A stretch of DNA of 64,000 bases, from assembly GCF_029094505.1 (NCBI RefSeq), contig NZ_CP119108.1, positions 3,472,001-3,536,000 on the forward strand. The letters run 5' to 3'. Shown in pieces: positions 8,508 through 16,530 of the stretch. Origin of the DNA: Microbacterium horticulturae (GTDB taxonomy: Bacteria; Actinomycetota; Actinomycetes; Actinomycetales; Microbacteriaceae). Numbering within the stretch: position 1 is the stretch's first letter; every line of letters begins with the position of its first letter. Below the pieces are notes generated by a model that saw only the letters and a program-made list of their open reading frames with translations, searched no databases and was not told where the DNA came from. Position numbers and translations under genes: made by a program.

Positions 8508-9671
8508 ATGGCCGAGAACCGCAGCGACATCCTCGCCCTCGACGACGAGCTCACCGACGACGAGCGCGCGCTGCGCGACACGGTGCGGGAGTTCGTCGAT
8601 CGGCGCATCCGGCCGAACATCGCGCACTGGTTCGACGAGGCGCACTTTCCCGTCGAGATCGTGCCCGAGCTGGCGCAGCTCGGTCTGCTCGGCATGCATC
8701 TGCAGGGGTACGGCTGCGCCGGCCGCAGCGCCGTCGACTACGGGCTGGCCATGCAAGAGCTCGAGGCGGGAGACTCGGGCATCCGCACCTTCGTGTCGGT
8801 GCAGGGGTCGCTCGCGATGTCGGCGATCTCGAAATTCGGCTCCGAGGAGCAGAAGCAGCACTGGCTGCCGCGGATGGCCGCGGGCGAGGCGATCGGATGC
8901 TTCGGCCTCACCGAGCCCACCGCCGGTTCTGACCCCGCGAGCATGGCGACGACCGCGCGGCTCGACGGCGACGAATGGGTACTGCGCGGCGCCAAGCGAT
9001 GGATCGGCCTGGCTTCGGTCGCCGATGTCGCGATCATCTGGGCGCGCACCGACGAGGGCGTGCGCGGCTTCGTCGTGCCCACCGACACGGCGGGGTTCAC
9101 CGCGACGCTCATCCCGCAGAAGCTGTCGATGCGCGCGTCGATCCAGTGCGACATCGCGCTCGACGACGTGCGCCTACCGGCCGACGCCGTGTTGCCCGGC
9201 GCGAAGGGACTGCGCGGCCCGTTCTCGTGCCTGAACGAGGCGCGCTACGGCATCGCGTGGGGCGCTGTGGGCGCCGCGCGCGACAGCTACGAGGCGGCCC
9301 TGGGCTACGCGCTCGAGCGCACGCAGTTCGACCGGCCGATCGCCGGATTCCAGCTCACGCAGGCCAAGCTCGTGGACATGGTGCTCGAGATCCAGAAGGC
9401 GCAGCTGCTCGTCCTGCGGCTGGGGCGGCTGAAGGATGCCGGAAAGCTCGAGCCGCAGATGATCTCGCTCGCGAAGCTCAACAACACGCGCATCGCGATC
9501 GACATCGCCCGGCAGGCGCGCACCGTGATCGGCGGCAACGGCGTCACGCTCGACTACTCGCCGCTGCGGCATGCCGCCAACCTCGAGTCGGTGCGCACAT
9601 ACGAGGGCACCGACGAGGTGCACACGCTCATCCTCGGCGAGCGGATCACCGGCATCGCGGCGTTCCGCTGA
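8508..9671 (+). CDS. Acyl-CoA dehydrogenase, glutaryl-CoA-dehydrogenase-like
   Basis: 387 residues; AAGGAG lies 8 nt before ATG 8508. Flavin-binding ACAD signatures CFGLTEPTAGSDPASM and the C-terminal TYEGTDEVHTLILGERI, where the glutamate corresponds to the catalytic base of glutaryl-CoA dehydrogenases, and RTVIGGNGV. The IRPNIAHWFDEAHFP N-terminus and SMRASIQCDI are typical of the GCDH branch. It would oxidise glutaryl-CoA or a related dicarboxyl-CoA and pass electrons to ETF. No other lysine/tryptophan degradation genes are near, so the substrate is inferred from subfamily only. Confidence 0.85.
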   Translation: MAENRSDILALDDELTDDERALRDTVREFVDRRIRPNIAHWFDEAHFPVEIVPELAQLGLLGMHLQGYGCAGRSAVDYGLAMQELEAGDSGIRTFVSVQGSLAMSAISKFGSEEQKQHWLPRMAAGEAIGCFGLTEPTAGSDPASMATTARLDGDEWVLRGAKRWIGLASVADVAIIWARTDEGVRGFVVPTDTAGFTATLIPQKLSMRASIQCDIALDDVRLPADAVLPGAKGLRGPFSCLNEARYGIAWGAVGAARDSYEAALGYALERTQFDRPIAGFQLTQAKLVDMVLEIQKAQLLVLRLGRLKDAGKLEPQMISLAKLNNTRIAIDIARQARTVIGGNGVTLDYSPLRHAANLESVRTYEGTDEVHTLILGERITGIAAFR

Positions 9672-9672
9672 G

Positions 9673-9725
9673 GGTGGATGCCGTGGGCTCGAGCCCCGCA
9701 GAGGTGTCGGGCCGCGGCATCCACC
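9673..9725 (+). terminator. Stem-loop after the acyl-CoA dehydrogenase, made of opposed GGATGCCG motifs
   Basis: GGTGGATGCCG at 9673-9683 pairs perfectly with CGGCATCCACC at 9715-9725, with further pairing inside. It starts one base after the stop codon and ends before the next promoter, so it probably terminates the dehydrogenase transcript. Confidence 0.6.
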
Positions 9726-9740
9726 TGCCATACTCACGGC

Positions 9741-10037
9741 ATGTGGATCGGGTGGATCGAGTTCGACCTGCTGCTGGGCGACGTGCAGTCCCTCAAAGAG
9801 AAGAGAGCCATCGTGCGGCCGATCCTGGCGGATCTGAGCCGGCGCACCGAGGCAGCGGCCGCCGAGGTCGGCTCGCAGGATCTGCGGCGGCGTGCTCAGC
9901 TGGGCGTGTCGGTGGTGGGGTCGGATGCGACGCACATCCGCGATGTGCTCGACCGCGCCGAGCGGCTGCTGGCCGACGACCATCCCGAGATCGTGCTGCT
10001 TTCGGCGCGGCGCGGACTCAACTCGAGCGACGACTGA
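9741..10037 (+). CDS. DUF503 (YlxP-like) protein
   Basis: 98 residues, standard DUF503 length: begins MWIGWIEFDLLLGDVQSLKEKRAIVRPIL, a conserved N-terminus of the family, and continues through GVSVVGSDATHIRDVLDRAERLL. Family members are small alpha/beta proteins often found beside rbfA/nusA and of uncertain role. A CATACT hexamer (9729-9734) lies exactly 6 nt before the ATG and there is no ribosome site, so the message is probably leaderless. Confidence 0.88.
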   Translation: MWIGWIEFDLLLGDVQSLKEKRAIVRPILADLSRRTEAAAAEVGSQDLRRRAQLGVSVVGSDATHIRDVLDRAERLLADDHPEIVLLSARRGLNSSDD

Positions 10038-10076
10038 GCTCAGATCAGCCCGGCACTTGCCCGCGGCATCCACACG

Positions 10077-10445
10077 TCACAACGCCAGATGCAGACGCAC
10101 CGCCGCGTCGAGGCCGGCCATAAGGTCGCCCGGCACCCATCCGACGACCCGACGCACGCGCAGCAGCGAGACCGCGCGGAGCTGTTCGGCCTGCGCCTTC
10201 GAGTCACGGGAGAGACCGGTGGATGCCGCCGGCAGCAGCACCTGGAACGGATAGACCTTCTCCGTGTTCGAAGTGACCGGCACCACGGTGAGCACGCCGC
10301 GGCCGGTGCGGAGCGCGGCGGCGTTCGCGGTGTTGTTGCTCACGACGACGGCGGGTCGGAGCTTGGCAGCCTCAGACCCGTCAGACGGATCGAGGTCGAC
10401 GAGCACAATGGCGCCGCGCCGCACGAAGGGCAGCTCGCCGCTCAC
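10077..10445 (-). CDS. mazF: MazF/PemK-family toxin (endoribonuclease)
   Basis: 122 residues from GTG 10445, whose GTGA overlaps the antitoxin stop by 4 bp, so the pair is translationally coupled. The MazF fold signature is clear: VRRGAIVLVDLDPSDGSEAAKLRPAVVVSNN, VLTVVPVTSN, and the C-terminal SKAQAEQLRAVSLLRV. MazF toxins cleave mRNA or tRNA at short sequences. A longer in-frame start at 10505 would run through the antitoxin C-terminus and is rejected. Confidence 0.92.
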   Translation of the reverse strand: MSGELPFVRRGAIVLVDLDPSDGSEAAKLRPAVVVSNNTANAAALRTGRGVLTVVPVTSNTEKVYPFQVLLPAASTGLSRDSKAQAEQLRAVSLLRVRRVVGWVPGDLMAGLDAAVRLHLAL

Positions 10446-10669
10446 GCGGGGAGCCCGTCGGCGGCCGTAGCATCCCAGGGCGCCGCGTCGTCGGACTCGT
10501 CCCATGAGCCGTACGCCTCAGCGTAGGCATCGGAGAGCTCACTCTCGCGCAGGAGCCGGATGGCCGCCTGCACCGCCGCCGACCGGCTGGCGAAGCGCCC
10601 GGAGAGCGACTGCCCGTCGAGGTACGCGACGTCGTCGTCGTCAAGACTGATGCTGACCTTCGAGACCAT
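10442..10669 (-). CDS. Ribbon-helix-helix antitoxin of the MazF pair
   Basis: 75 residues. N-terminal MSKVSISLDDDDVAYLDGQSLSG is a ribbon-helix-helix DNA-binding strand and helix of the CopG/ParD kind; the acidic C-terminal tail (ESELSDAYAEAYGSWDESDDAAPWD) is the usual disordered toxin-neutralising segment. First gene of the two-gene unit, immediately upstream of the toxin. Expected to repress its own promoter together with the toxin. Confidence 0.88.
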   Translation of the reverse strand: MVSKVSISLDDDDVAYLDGQSLSGRFASRSAAVQAAIRLLRESELSDAYAEAYGSWDESDDAAPWDATAADGLPA

Positions 10670-10712
10670 GACCCAATGCTACCTCGGTCATACCGGCGTT
10701 GCTACCGCGCGA

Positions 10713-11369
10713 TCAGGCCCCGACGATGCGCAGACCACGCGCGCCGAGGGCGCGGCGGTCGGCGCGCAGAGAGGTCAGCAGGCGGTCGAGGTTCGCCTGC
10801 GTGTGGCGGGAGAGGGCGGATGCCGCGGCCTCCGGATCGCGGGCTCGCACGGCCTCGACGATCGCGGCGTGCTCTTGCCATGCGGCATCCCGCCCTTCTT
10901 CACTGCGCAGCTCGAGCCAACGAGCCCGTGCCATGCGCGTGACGGCGTCGCGCACCGCCTGCGTGAGGAAAAGGTTGCCGCCGAGCGCGGCGAGCCCCAC
11001 GTGGAAATCCGAGCCGCGCTCCAACCCTGCGTCTTCACCTGCCGGAAACTCGTCGGCCGACAGTGCCGCGAGCTCGGCGCCCGTCGCGCGTTCGCAAGCC
11101 AGGCGTGCGGCGGCGATCTCGACGGCCTCGCGGTATTCGGCGAGCGCGACGACCTCGTCGAGGTCGATCGGCGCCACCTGCCAGGCGCGTCCGTCACGGG
11201 CGACCAGGCCCTCACCCTCGAGGCGCATGAGCGCGGCGCGCACGGGCGTACGGCTGGCGCCGTGTTCGGCTTCGAGACCGCGTTCGCTGAGGTGCGCGCC
11301 GGGCACGAGGTCGAGCGAGAGGATCGCGCGACGCACCTGCGCGTAGACGTGATCGGTCTGTGAGGGCAT
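10713..11369 (-). CDS. GntR-family (FadR subfamily) transcriptional regulator
   Basis: 218 residues from ATG 11369 (MPSQTDHVYAQVRRAILSLDLVPGAHLSE). Winged helix ~8-70 with the GntR signature GASRTPVRAALMRLEGEGLV; then an all-helical FCD domain with DFHVGLAALGGNLFL and the late histidines (EHAAIVEAV, SRHTQANL) expected for metal/ligand binding. Divergent from the MFS transporter gene and almost certainly its regulator through the palindrome at 11444-11468. The ligand is likely an organic acid, by family. Confidence 0.92.
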   Translation of the reverse strand: MPSQTDHVYAQVRRAILSLDLVPGAHLSERGLEAEHGASRTPVRAALMRLEGEGLVARDGRAWQVAPIDLDEVVALAEYREAVEIAAARLACERATGAELAALSADEFPAGEDAGLERGSDFHVGLAALGGNLFLTQAVRDAVTRMARARWLELRSEEGRDAAWQEHAAIVEAVRARDPEAAASALSRHTQANLDRLLTSLRADRRALGARGLRIVGA

Positions 11370-11443
11370 CGGGGCTCCCGTCGGGCTGCGCGTGGGCTCT
11401 GCGTCTGGGCTGTCAGTATGGACGGCGCGAGTTGGCGTCAGCG

Positions 11444-11468
11444 TTGGTATACCACTACGGTATACCAA
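11444..11468. promoter_or_regulatory. Perfect GntR/FadR operator overlapping the MFS start region
   Basis: TTGGTATACC, 5 bp, then GGTATACCAA: a perfect 10-bp inverted repeat in which each arm is itself the palindrome TGGTATACCA. It ends one base before the A of the MFS start codon, so repressor binding would block the promoter or initial transcribed region directly. This matches the TGGTnnnACCA type of site used by FadR-subfamily proteins. Confidence 0.8.
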
Positions 11469-11469
11469 C

Positions 11470-12762
11470 ATGAGCGACACTCTCAGCGAGGCACGACCGC
11501 TGGGCGCACGCCCCTGGATCATGCTGGTCGTCGCCGTGCTCGCGCAGGCCGCGGGCACGGTGTTGCAGTCGGCGCCGGCGTTCCTCATCCCCCTGCTGCA
11601 CACCGAGCGCGGCATGTCGCTCGCTCAGGCGGGCCTGCTCGCCTCGGCGCCGACGCTCGGGCTCGTGATCACGCTCGTCGCGTGGGGAGCGCTGACCGAT
11701 CGGATCGGCGAGCGCTGGGTCATAGCAGGCGGCATGGCGCTGACCGCGCTCGCAGCGCTGGGGGCGATCTTCGCGTCGGGATACCTGGGGCTCGGCGCCT
11801 TCCTCCTGCTCGGCGGCGCCGCCTCAGGCAGCACGAACGCCGCGAGCGGACGCGTCGTCATCGGCTGGTTCCCCAAGCATCGGCGGGGCCTCGCCATGGG
11901 CATCCGGCAGATGTGCCAGCCGCTGGGCGTGGCCGTGGCGGCCCTGGCGATCCCTTCGCTGGCCGCGAACGGAGGCGTCGGCGCCGCGATGACCCTGCCC
12001 CTCGTGCTGACGGCGGTGCTGGCCGTCGCCAGTGCCGCGTTGATCGTCGATCCGCCACGGCCGCTGCGGGCCGCGGCATCCCCCCACCAGGCCAACCCAT
12101 ACCGCTCACGGCTCGGACTCGTGCGCATCCACGCTGCATCGGCGCTGCTGGTCGTGCCGCAGTTCACCGTGTCGATCTTCGGGCTCGTGTGGCTGACGGT
12201 CGACCGCGGCATGAGCGCGACCGCCGCCGGCGTCGTCGTGGGCGTCGCGCAGTTCATCGGAGCGCTCGGCCGCGTCGCCGTCGGTATGCTCTCCGACCGG
12301 GTCGGCAGCCGGCTGCGTCCGCTGCGGTGGGTGGCGTGGCTGGCCGCCGCTGTCATGGTCCTGCTGGCGCTGAGCGAGCTCGCGCCGGCGTGGGCCGCAG
12401 CCGCGGCGCTCATCGTGGCCGCGACCGTCACGGTGGCCGACAACGGACTCGCCTACACCGCGGTCGCCGAGATCGCGGGCCCCTTCTGGTCGGGCCGGGC
12501 GCTCGCGACCCAGAACACCGGGCAGTTCCTCGCCGCGTCGATCGTCGGACCCGCGGTGGGCGCGCTCATCACGATCGCGGGGTATCCGCTCGCGTTCGCG
12601 GCGGTCGCACTCGCGCCGGTGGTGGCGGTGCCGATCATCCCTTGTGATGAAGGGGTGGATGCCGCGGCTGCGGCGGGCGAGGGGGATGCCGCGGCTGCGG
12701 GCATCGGGGTTCAGAGCGTCCCGCGTACACAGGGTCGGGGATTGTCCTCAACACGCCGGTGA
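11470..12762 (+). CDS. Major facilitator superfamily transporter
   Basis: 430 residues, 12 predicted membrane segments. The loop 2-3 motif GALTDRIGERW and its counterpart GMLSDRVGSRLRP between halves are classic MFS; N-terminus ARPWIMLVVAVLAQAAGTVLQSAPAFLIP resembles nitrate/oxalate-formate or cyanate-type MFS carriers. Regulated by the divergent GntR protein. The last ~40 residues (after VAVPIIP) are unusual: they are encoded by two GGATGCCGCGGCTGCGG repeats and then by the left arm of a dispersed palindrome, so the native stop may have been lost. Substrate unknown. Confidence 0.88.
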   Translation: MSDTLSEARPLGARPWIMLVVAVLAQAAGTVLQSAPAFLIPLLHTERGMSLAQAGLLASAPTLGLVITLVAWGALTDRIGERWVIAGGMALTALAALGAIFASGYLGLGAFLLLGGAASGSTNAASGRVVIGWFPKHRRGLAMGIRQMCQPLGVAVAALAIPSLAANGGVGAAMTLPLVLTAVLAVASAALIVDPPRPLRAAASPHQANPYRSRLGLVRIHAASALLVVPQFTVSIFGLVWLTVDRGMSATAAGVVVGVAQFIGALGRVAVGMLSDRVGSRLRPLRWVAWLAAAVMVLLALSELAPAWAAAAALIVAATVTVADNGLAYTAVAEIAGPFWSGRALATQNTGQFLAASIVGPAVGALITIAGYPLAFAAVALAPVVAVPIIPCDEGVDAAAAAGEGDAAAAGIGVQSVPRTQGRGLSSTRR

Positions 12763-12810
12763 CGCGCAGCCTCCGACGGAGTGTCGTCGACAATCCCCGA
12801 CCGTATGCAC
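12725..12810. repeat. Dispersed palindrome family 1, copy 2
   Basis: Left arm 12725-12746 and right arm 12789-12810 match as inverted repeats at 19 of 22 positions, core GGTCGGGGATTGTC. The left arm provides the last codons and the stop of the MFS gene. Related copy at 3294-3377. Confidence 0.75.
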
Positions 12811-13006
12811 ACGCAGCCCGGCGCCGGCGAGTTCGCGCGCACCGTGCTGACGATGCGTACGACCGAGTCGGTAGCAGCGGGCAGGGGGATCGCTCGCGGC
12901 TGCCGTTGTGACGCCGCGTCCGCGCGGGCCGCGGCATCCATCACCGCCGCCTGGCGGCCCGCGTACGATCGAAGCACCGCATCCGCTCTTGCAGGGAGAC
13001 CCACCC

Positions 13007-14281
13007 GTGCCCACGCCCGCCGCACTCGCCCACGCCGAAGACCTCGCCGCGTTCGTCGCCGCGTCGCCGTCGAGCTACCACGCCGCCGCCGAGGTTGCGC
13101 GCCGGCTGGAGGCCGTCGGCTTCACCCGACTCGACGAGACTGAGGCGTGGCCGGATCAGGCCGGCGGCCGATTCGTCGTCGTTCGCGACGGCGCCGCGAT
13201 CGCCTGGGTCGTGCCCGAAGGCGCCGCGGCCACCACTGGCGTGCACGTGTTCGGAGCGCATACCGACTCGCCGGGCTTCAAACTCAAGCCGCAGCCGACG
13301 ACCGGTTCACACGGCTGGCTGCAGGCGGGCGTCGAGGTCTACGGCGGCCCGCTGCTGAACTCGTGGCTCGACCGCGAGCTGACCCTGGCCGGACGAGTCG
13401 TCCTCGACGACGGCACGCAGGCGCTGGCATCCACCGGTCCCCTGCTGCGGCTGCCGCAGCTGGCGATCCACCTCGATCGGGGCGTCAACGACGGCCTCAC
13501 CCTCGACAAGCAGCGGCACACGCAGCCGGTGTGGGGACTGGGCGAGCCGCAGTCCGCCGACCTGCTCGCCGCCGTCGCGGTGTCGGCGGGGGTGGATGCC
13601 GCGCGCATCCGCGGCTACGACCTGGTCACCGCCGACACGGCACGTGGGGCGGTTTTCGGACACGACGACGCGTTCTTCGCGGCCGGGCGCCTCGACGACC
13701 TCGCCTCGGTGCACGCCGGCGTCGTTGCGCTCGCGCAGCACACGGCGAGCGAGCGCATCGCGATGCTCGCGGTGTTCGATCACGAAGAGCTCGGGTCGTC
13801 GACGCGCTCGGGGGCGGCCGGCCCCTTCCTCGCCGAGATGCTCGAGCGGGTCTGGCTGGGGCTCGGCGCCGACCGCGAGCAGCAGCTGCGCGCGCTCGCG
13901 TCGTCGTGGTGCGTCTCCAGCGACGTGGGGCACTCGGTGCACCCGAACTATCCCGAGAAGCACGACCCCGTCGTGCAGCCGCTGCTCGGCTTGGGACCGA
14001 TCCTGAAGATCAACGCGAACCAGCGCTACGCCACCGACGCCCCCGGCGCTGCCGCCTGGCATCGATGGTGCGACGCCGCAGGCGTGCGCAGCCAGGAGTT
14101 CGTCTCGAACAACGCCGTGCCGTGCGGCTCGACGATCGGGCCGATCACCGCGACGCGGCTGGGCATCCGCACGGTCGACGTGGGCATCCCCATCCTCTCG
14201 ATGCACTCGGCGCGCGAGCTGGCCGGCGTGGACGACCTCGACGCGCTCTCTCGCGTCGCGGGCGCGTTCTTCGCGGCGTAG
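13007..14281 (+). CDS. apeB: M18-family aminopeptidase
   Basis: 424 residues from GTG 13007 (GGGAG 8 nt upstream). M18 metallopeptidase motifs: GAHTDSPGFKLKP (first zinc histidine and aspartate), AGRLDDLASVHAG (bridging aspartate), VFDHEELGSSTRSGA (catalytic glutamate and metal glutamate) and SMHSARELAG (last histidine). These dodecameric cytosolic enzymes remove N-terminal, mainly acidic or neutral, residues. An upstream in-frame extension (from 12908) is arginine/proline-rich and untranslated by inference. Confidence 0.93.
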   Translation: MPTPAALAHAEDLAAFVAASPSSYHAAAEVARRLEAVGFTRLDETEAWPDQAGGRFVVVRDGAAIAWVVPEGAAATTGVHVFGAHTDSPGFKLKPQPTTGSHGWLQAGVEVYGGPLLNSWLDRELTLAGRVVLDDGTQALASTGPLLRLPQLAIHLDRGVNDGLTLDKQRHTQPVWGLGEPQSADLLAAVAVSAGVDAARIRGYDLVTADTARGAVFGHDDAFFAAGRLDDLASVHAGVVALAQHTASERIAMLAVFDHEELGSSTRSGAAGPFLAEMLERVWLGLGADREQQLRALASSWCVSSDVGHSVHPNYPEKHDPVVQPLLGLGPILKINANQRYATDAPGAAAWHRWCDAAGVRSQEFVSNNAVPCGSTIGPITATRLGIRTVDVGIPILSMHSARELAGVDDLDALSRVAGAFFAA

Positions 14282-14371
14282 CCGCGGGCCGCGGCATCCA
14301 CTCCGCCACAGGAACGCGCACGGCCCCGCGCCGGCGCGCACATGCGTACCATGGCCAGACGGGAGGGAACC

Positions 14372-14863
14372 ATGGTCCAGGTCCGCGTCGCCGGCGTCGC
14401 ACTCGATGCCACGGGGCAGCACGTGATCCTGCTGCAGCCGATCGACGCGTTGCCGACCGAGAGCCGGCTGCTGCCGATCTGGATCGGCAGCATGGAGGCC
14501 ACGTCGATCATGGTCGCGATCGAGGGCGCCGAGACGCCACGCCCGCTCACGCATGACCTTCTGCGCACCATGCTTGAGACGCTGGAGGCCACCGTCGAAC
14601 AGGTCGAGGTCACCCGCATCGACGACGGCACGTTCTATGCCGAGATCACGGTGAACGCGGGCGGCGCCGTGCACCGCATCGACGCACGCCCGTCGGACGC
14701 CGTCGCTCTGGCCTCGCGCACGGCGGCGCCGATCTTCGTGGCCGACGAGGTGCTGGCCGAAGCGGGCGTGGAGGATGTGATCACCGAAGCCGAGGCGGAG
14801 GCCGACGTCGAGGAGTTCTCGAAGTTCATCGACGAGGTCGACCCCGACGATTTCAAGGAGTAG
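14372..14863 (+). CDS. Bifunctional nuclease (BFN/DUF151) domain protein
   Basis: 163 residues from ATG 14372, preceded by GGAGGG. BFN signature: HVILLQPID...RLLPIWIGSMEATSIMVAIEG and RPLTHDLLRTMLETLEATVEQVEV, IDARPSDAVALASRTAAPIFV. Members in plants and bacteria show RNase/DNase activity; in actinobacteria the gene often neighbours MerR/FhaA genes, which is not so here. The acidic tail (EAEAEADVEEFSKFIDEVDPDDF) is common in the group. Confidence 0.9.
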   Translation: MVQVRVAGVALDATGQHVILLQPIDALPTESRLLPIWIGSMEATSIMVAIEGAETPRPLTHDLLRTMLETLEATVEQVEVTRIDDGTFYAEITVNAGGAVHRIDARPSDAVALASRTAAPIFVADEVLAEAGVEDVITEAEAEADVEEFSKFIDEVDPDDFKE

Positions 14864-14972
14864 CCCGAAGGGCGCCACGATGTATCGCCGGGCGTCGTTC
14901 GTGCCTCTCCCCGGTGAGGGCCGCGCCGTCCACTGGGGATGGACCGCGGCATCCCTCTGATGGAGACGATTG

Positions 14973-16349
14973 ATGATGACTGCTCTGACAACCGCCGACG
15001 ACGCCGTCGCCCGGCTGCGCGAGGTGCTCCGCGAGAGGCTGTTCACGGCCGGTGACGAAGGCTATGACGCGGCGCGGCTTCCCTGGAACCTGGTGACCGA
15101 CCAACGACCGTACGCGGTGGCCGTGCCCCGCACCGCAGACGAGGTGGCCACCGTCGTGCAGGCGGCTGCGGCATCCGGCCTGCGGATCGCCCCGCAGGCG
15201 ACCGGACACGGCGCGGGCCCTCTGCGCGGCACCGACCTCGGCGACACTATCGTCGTGTCGCTGCGTGAGATGCGCGACGTGGCCGTCGACCCCGGCGCAC
15301 GTACGGCGACCCTGCAGGGCGGTGCCGTATGGCACGACGTGCTCGCGGCGGCGACCCCGCACGGGCTGACCGCCGCGCACGGCAGCGCCGGCGACGTGTC
15401 GGTCGTGGGGTACGCGCTCGGCGGCGGTGTCTCGTTCTACGGGCGCACGCACGGGCTCGCCGTCAACGGCGTGCGCCGCGCGCGGGTGGTGGTCGCCGAC
15501 GGCTCGATCGTTACGGCATCCGCCGATGAGAACCCCGAGCTGTTCTGGGCGCTGCGCGGCGGGGCCGGCGCGTTCGGCGTCGTCGTCGAGCTGACGATCG
15601 ACCTGCTGCCCTACTCCGACGTGTTTGCGGGCCTGATGCTGTGGGACGGATCGCGCGCCGCCGACGTCGCCCGCGCCTGGGTCACCTGGACGGCGACCGC
15701 ACCCGAGACTACGACGACCTCGCTGCGGATCATGCACTTCCCGCCGCTGCCCGAGCTGCCGCCGTTCGTGTCGGGACGCTCGGTCGTCGCGATCGACGGC
15801 GCTGTGCTGGAAGGGGATGCCGCGGCCGCCGAGATCCTCGCACCGCTGCGCGCCCTCGAACCCGAGATGGACACGTTCGGGCGCATTCCGGCCGCGGCGC
15901 TCACGGCGGTGCACATGGATCCGCCCGAGCCGTCGGCCGCCGTCTCGGAGCACGCCATGCTCACCGCCCTCGACGACGCGTTCGTCGACGCGTTCGTCAC
16001 GGCGGCGTTCGCGGCCCGACCGATGATCAGCGAGATCCGTCACTGCGGCGGGGCGTTCGCGCGGCCGGCGGCCGACGCCGGCGCGGTCAGCGCGCTGGAG
16101 GGCGACTATCTGCTCTCGGCGCTGACGATCGTGCCGGTGCCGCCGGCAGTGCCTGGCGGCCTCGCCGCCTGCGGGGCGGTGGTCGACGCGGTGCGTCCGT
16201 GGCGCGGGCCGGGGGTGGCGCTGACCTTCGTGGACCTGCCCGACCGCGACGTGACGGCGGGCTTCGGCGCCGGTGCAGCACGCCTCGCCGCGCTGCGCCG
16301 CGAGCGCGACCCGGAAGGGATCTTCGTCGCCGCGCACCCGGTGGGCTGA
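14973..16349 (+). CDS. FAD-binding (PCMH-type) oxidoreductase
   Basis: 458 residues. PCMH/FAD-binding domain ~35-210: VQAAAASGLRIAPQATGHGAGPLRGTD supplies the histidine that usually carries covalent FAD, and HGLTAAHGSAGDVSVVGYALGGGVSFYGR supplies the second flavin loop. A cysteine for bicovalent attachment is absent, and the C-terminal berberine-bridge tail is weak, so mono-covalent or non-covalent FAD is likely. Such enzymes oxidise sugars, alcohols or alkaloid-like compounds. GGAGA precedes ATG 14973 (a second ATG follows at once). Substrate unknown. Confidence 0.85.
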   Translation: MMTALTTADDAVARLREVLRERLFTAGDEGYDAARLPWNLVTDQRPYAVAVPRTADEVATVVQAAAASGLRIAPQATGHGAGPLRGTDLGDTIVVSLREMRDVAVDPGARTATLQGGAVWHDVLAAATPHGLTAAHGSAGDVSVVGYALGGGVSFYGRTHGLAVNGVRRARVVVADGSIVTASADENPELFWALRGGAGAFGVVVELTIDLLPYSDVFAGLMLWDGSRAADVARAWVTWTATAPETTTTSLRIMHFPPLPELPPFVSGRSVVAIDGAVLEGDAAAAEILAPLRALEPEMDTFGRIPAAALTAVHMDPPEPSAAVSEHAMLTALDDAFVDAFVTAAFAARPMISEIRHCGGAFARPAADAGAVSALEGDYLLSALTIVPVPPAVPGGLAACGAVVDAVRPWRGPGVALTFVDLPDRDVTAGFGAGAARLAALRRERDPEGIFVAAHPVG

Positions 16350-16358
16350 CCCTGCCCC

Positions 16359-16427
16359 GTGAGACCGCCACGGGTCGCTGAGAGAGAAGGAACCACCCGC
16401 ACTCTCGTCCGCCCGTTGCAGTCTCAC
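16359..16427. repeat. Dispersed palindrome family 2, copy 1 (69 bp)
   Basis: Outer arms GTGAGACCGCCACGGG and CCCGTTGCAGTCTCAC are inverted repeats with two mismatches; the centre contains ACCCGC and CTCTCGTCC. A 69-bp relative with the same centre is at 23803-23871. It follows the FAD-oxidoreductase stop by 9 bases, as a terminator would. Confidence 0.75.
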
Positions 16428-16530
16428 CATCGGAGGGCGGCCGGACCGAGCGGACCCGGGCCGCCGACCCGAGGCCCGGCGCGGGCCGGGCCGGCGTGGC
16501 GAAAACGCAGCGGCCGGGTAATGTGTGCTC

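Noticed and set aside
10446..10505. Longer N-terminus for the MazF-type toxin
   Set aside because: It would be translated through the end of the antitoxin gene in another frame; the GTGA overlap gives a normal MazF length.
13307..15046. 579-codon minus-strand frame across the aminopeptidase and BFN genes
   Set aside because: Antisense to two well-supported genes and of low-complexity composition.
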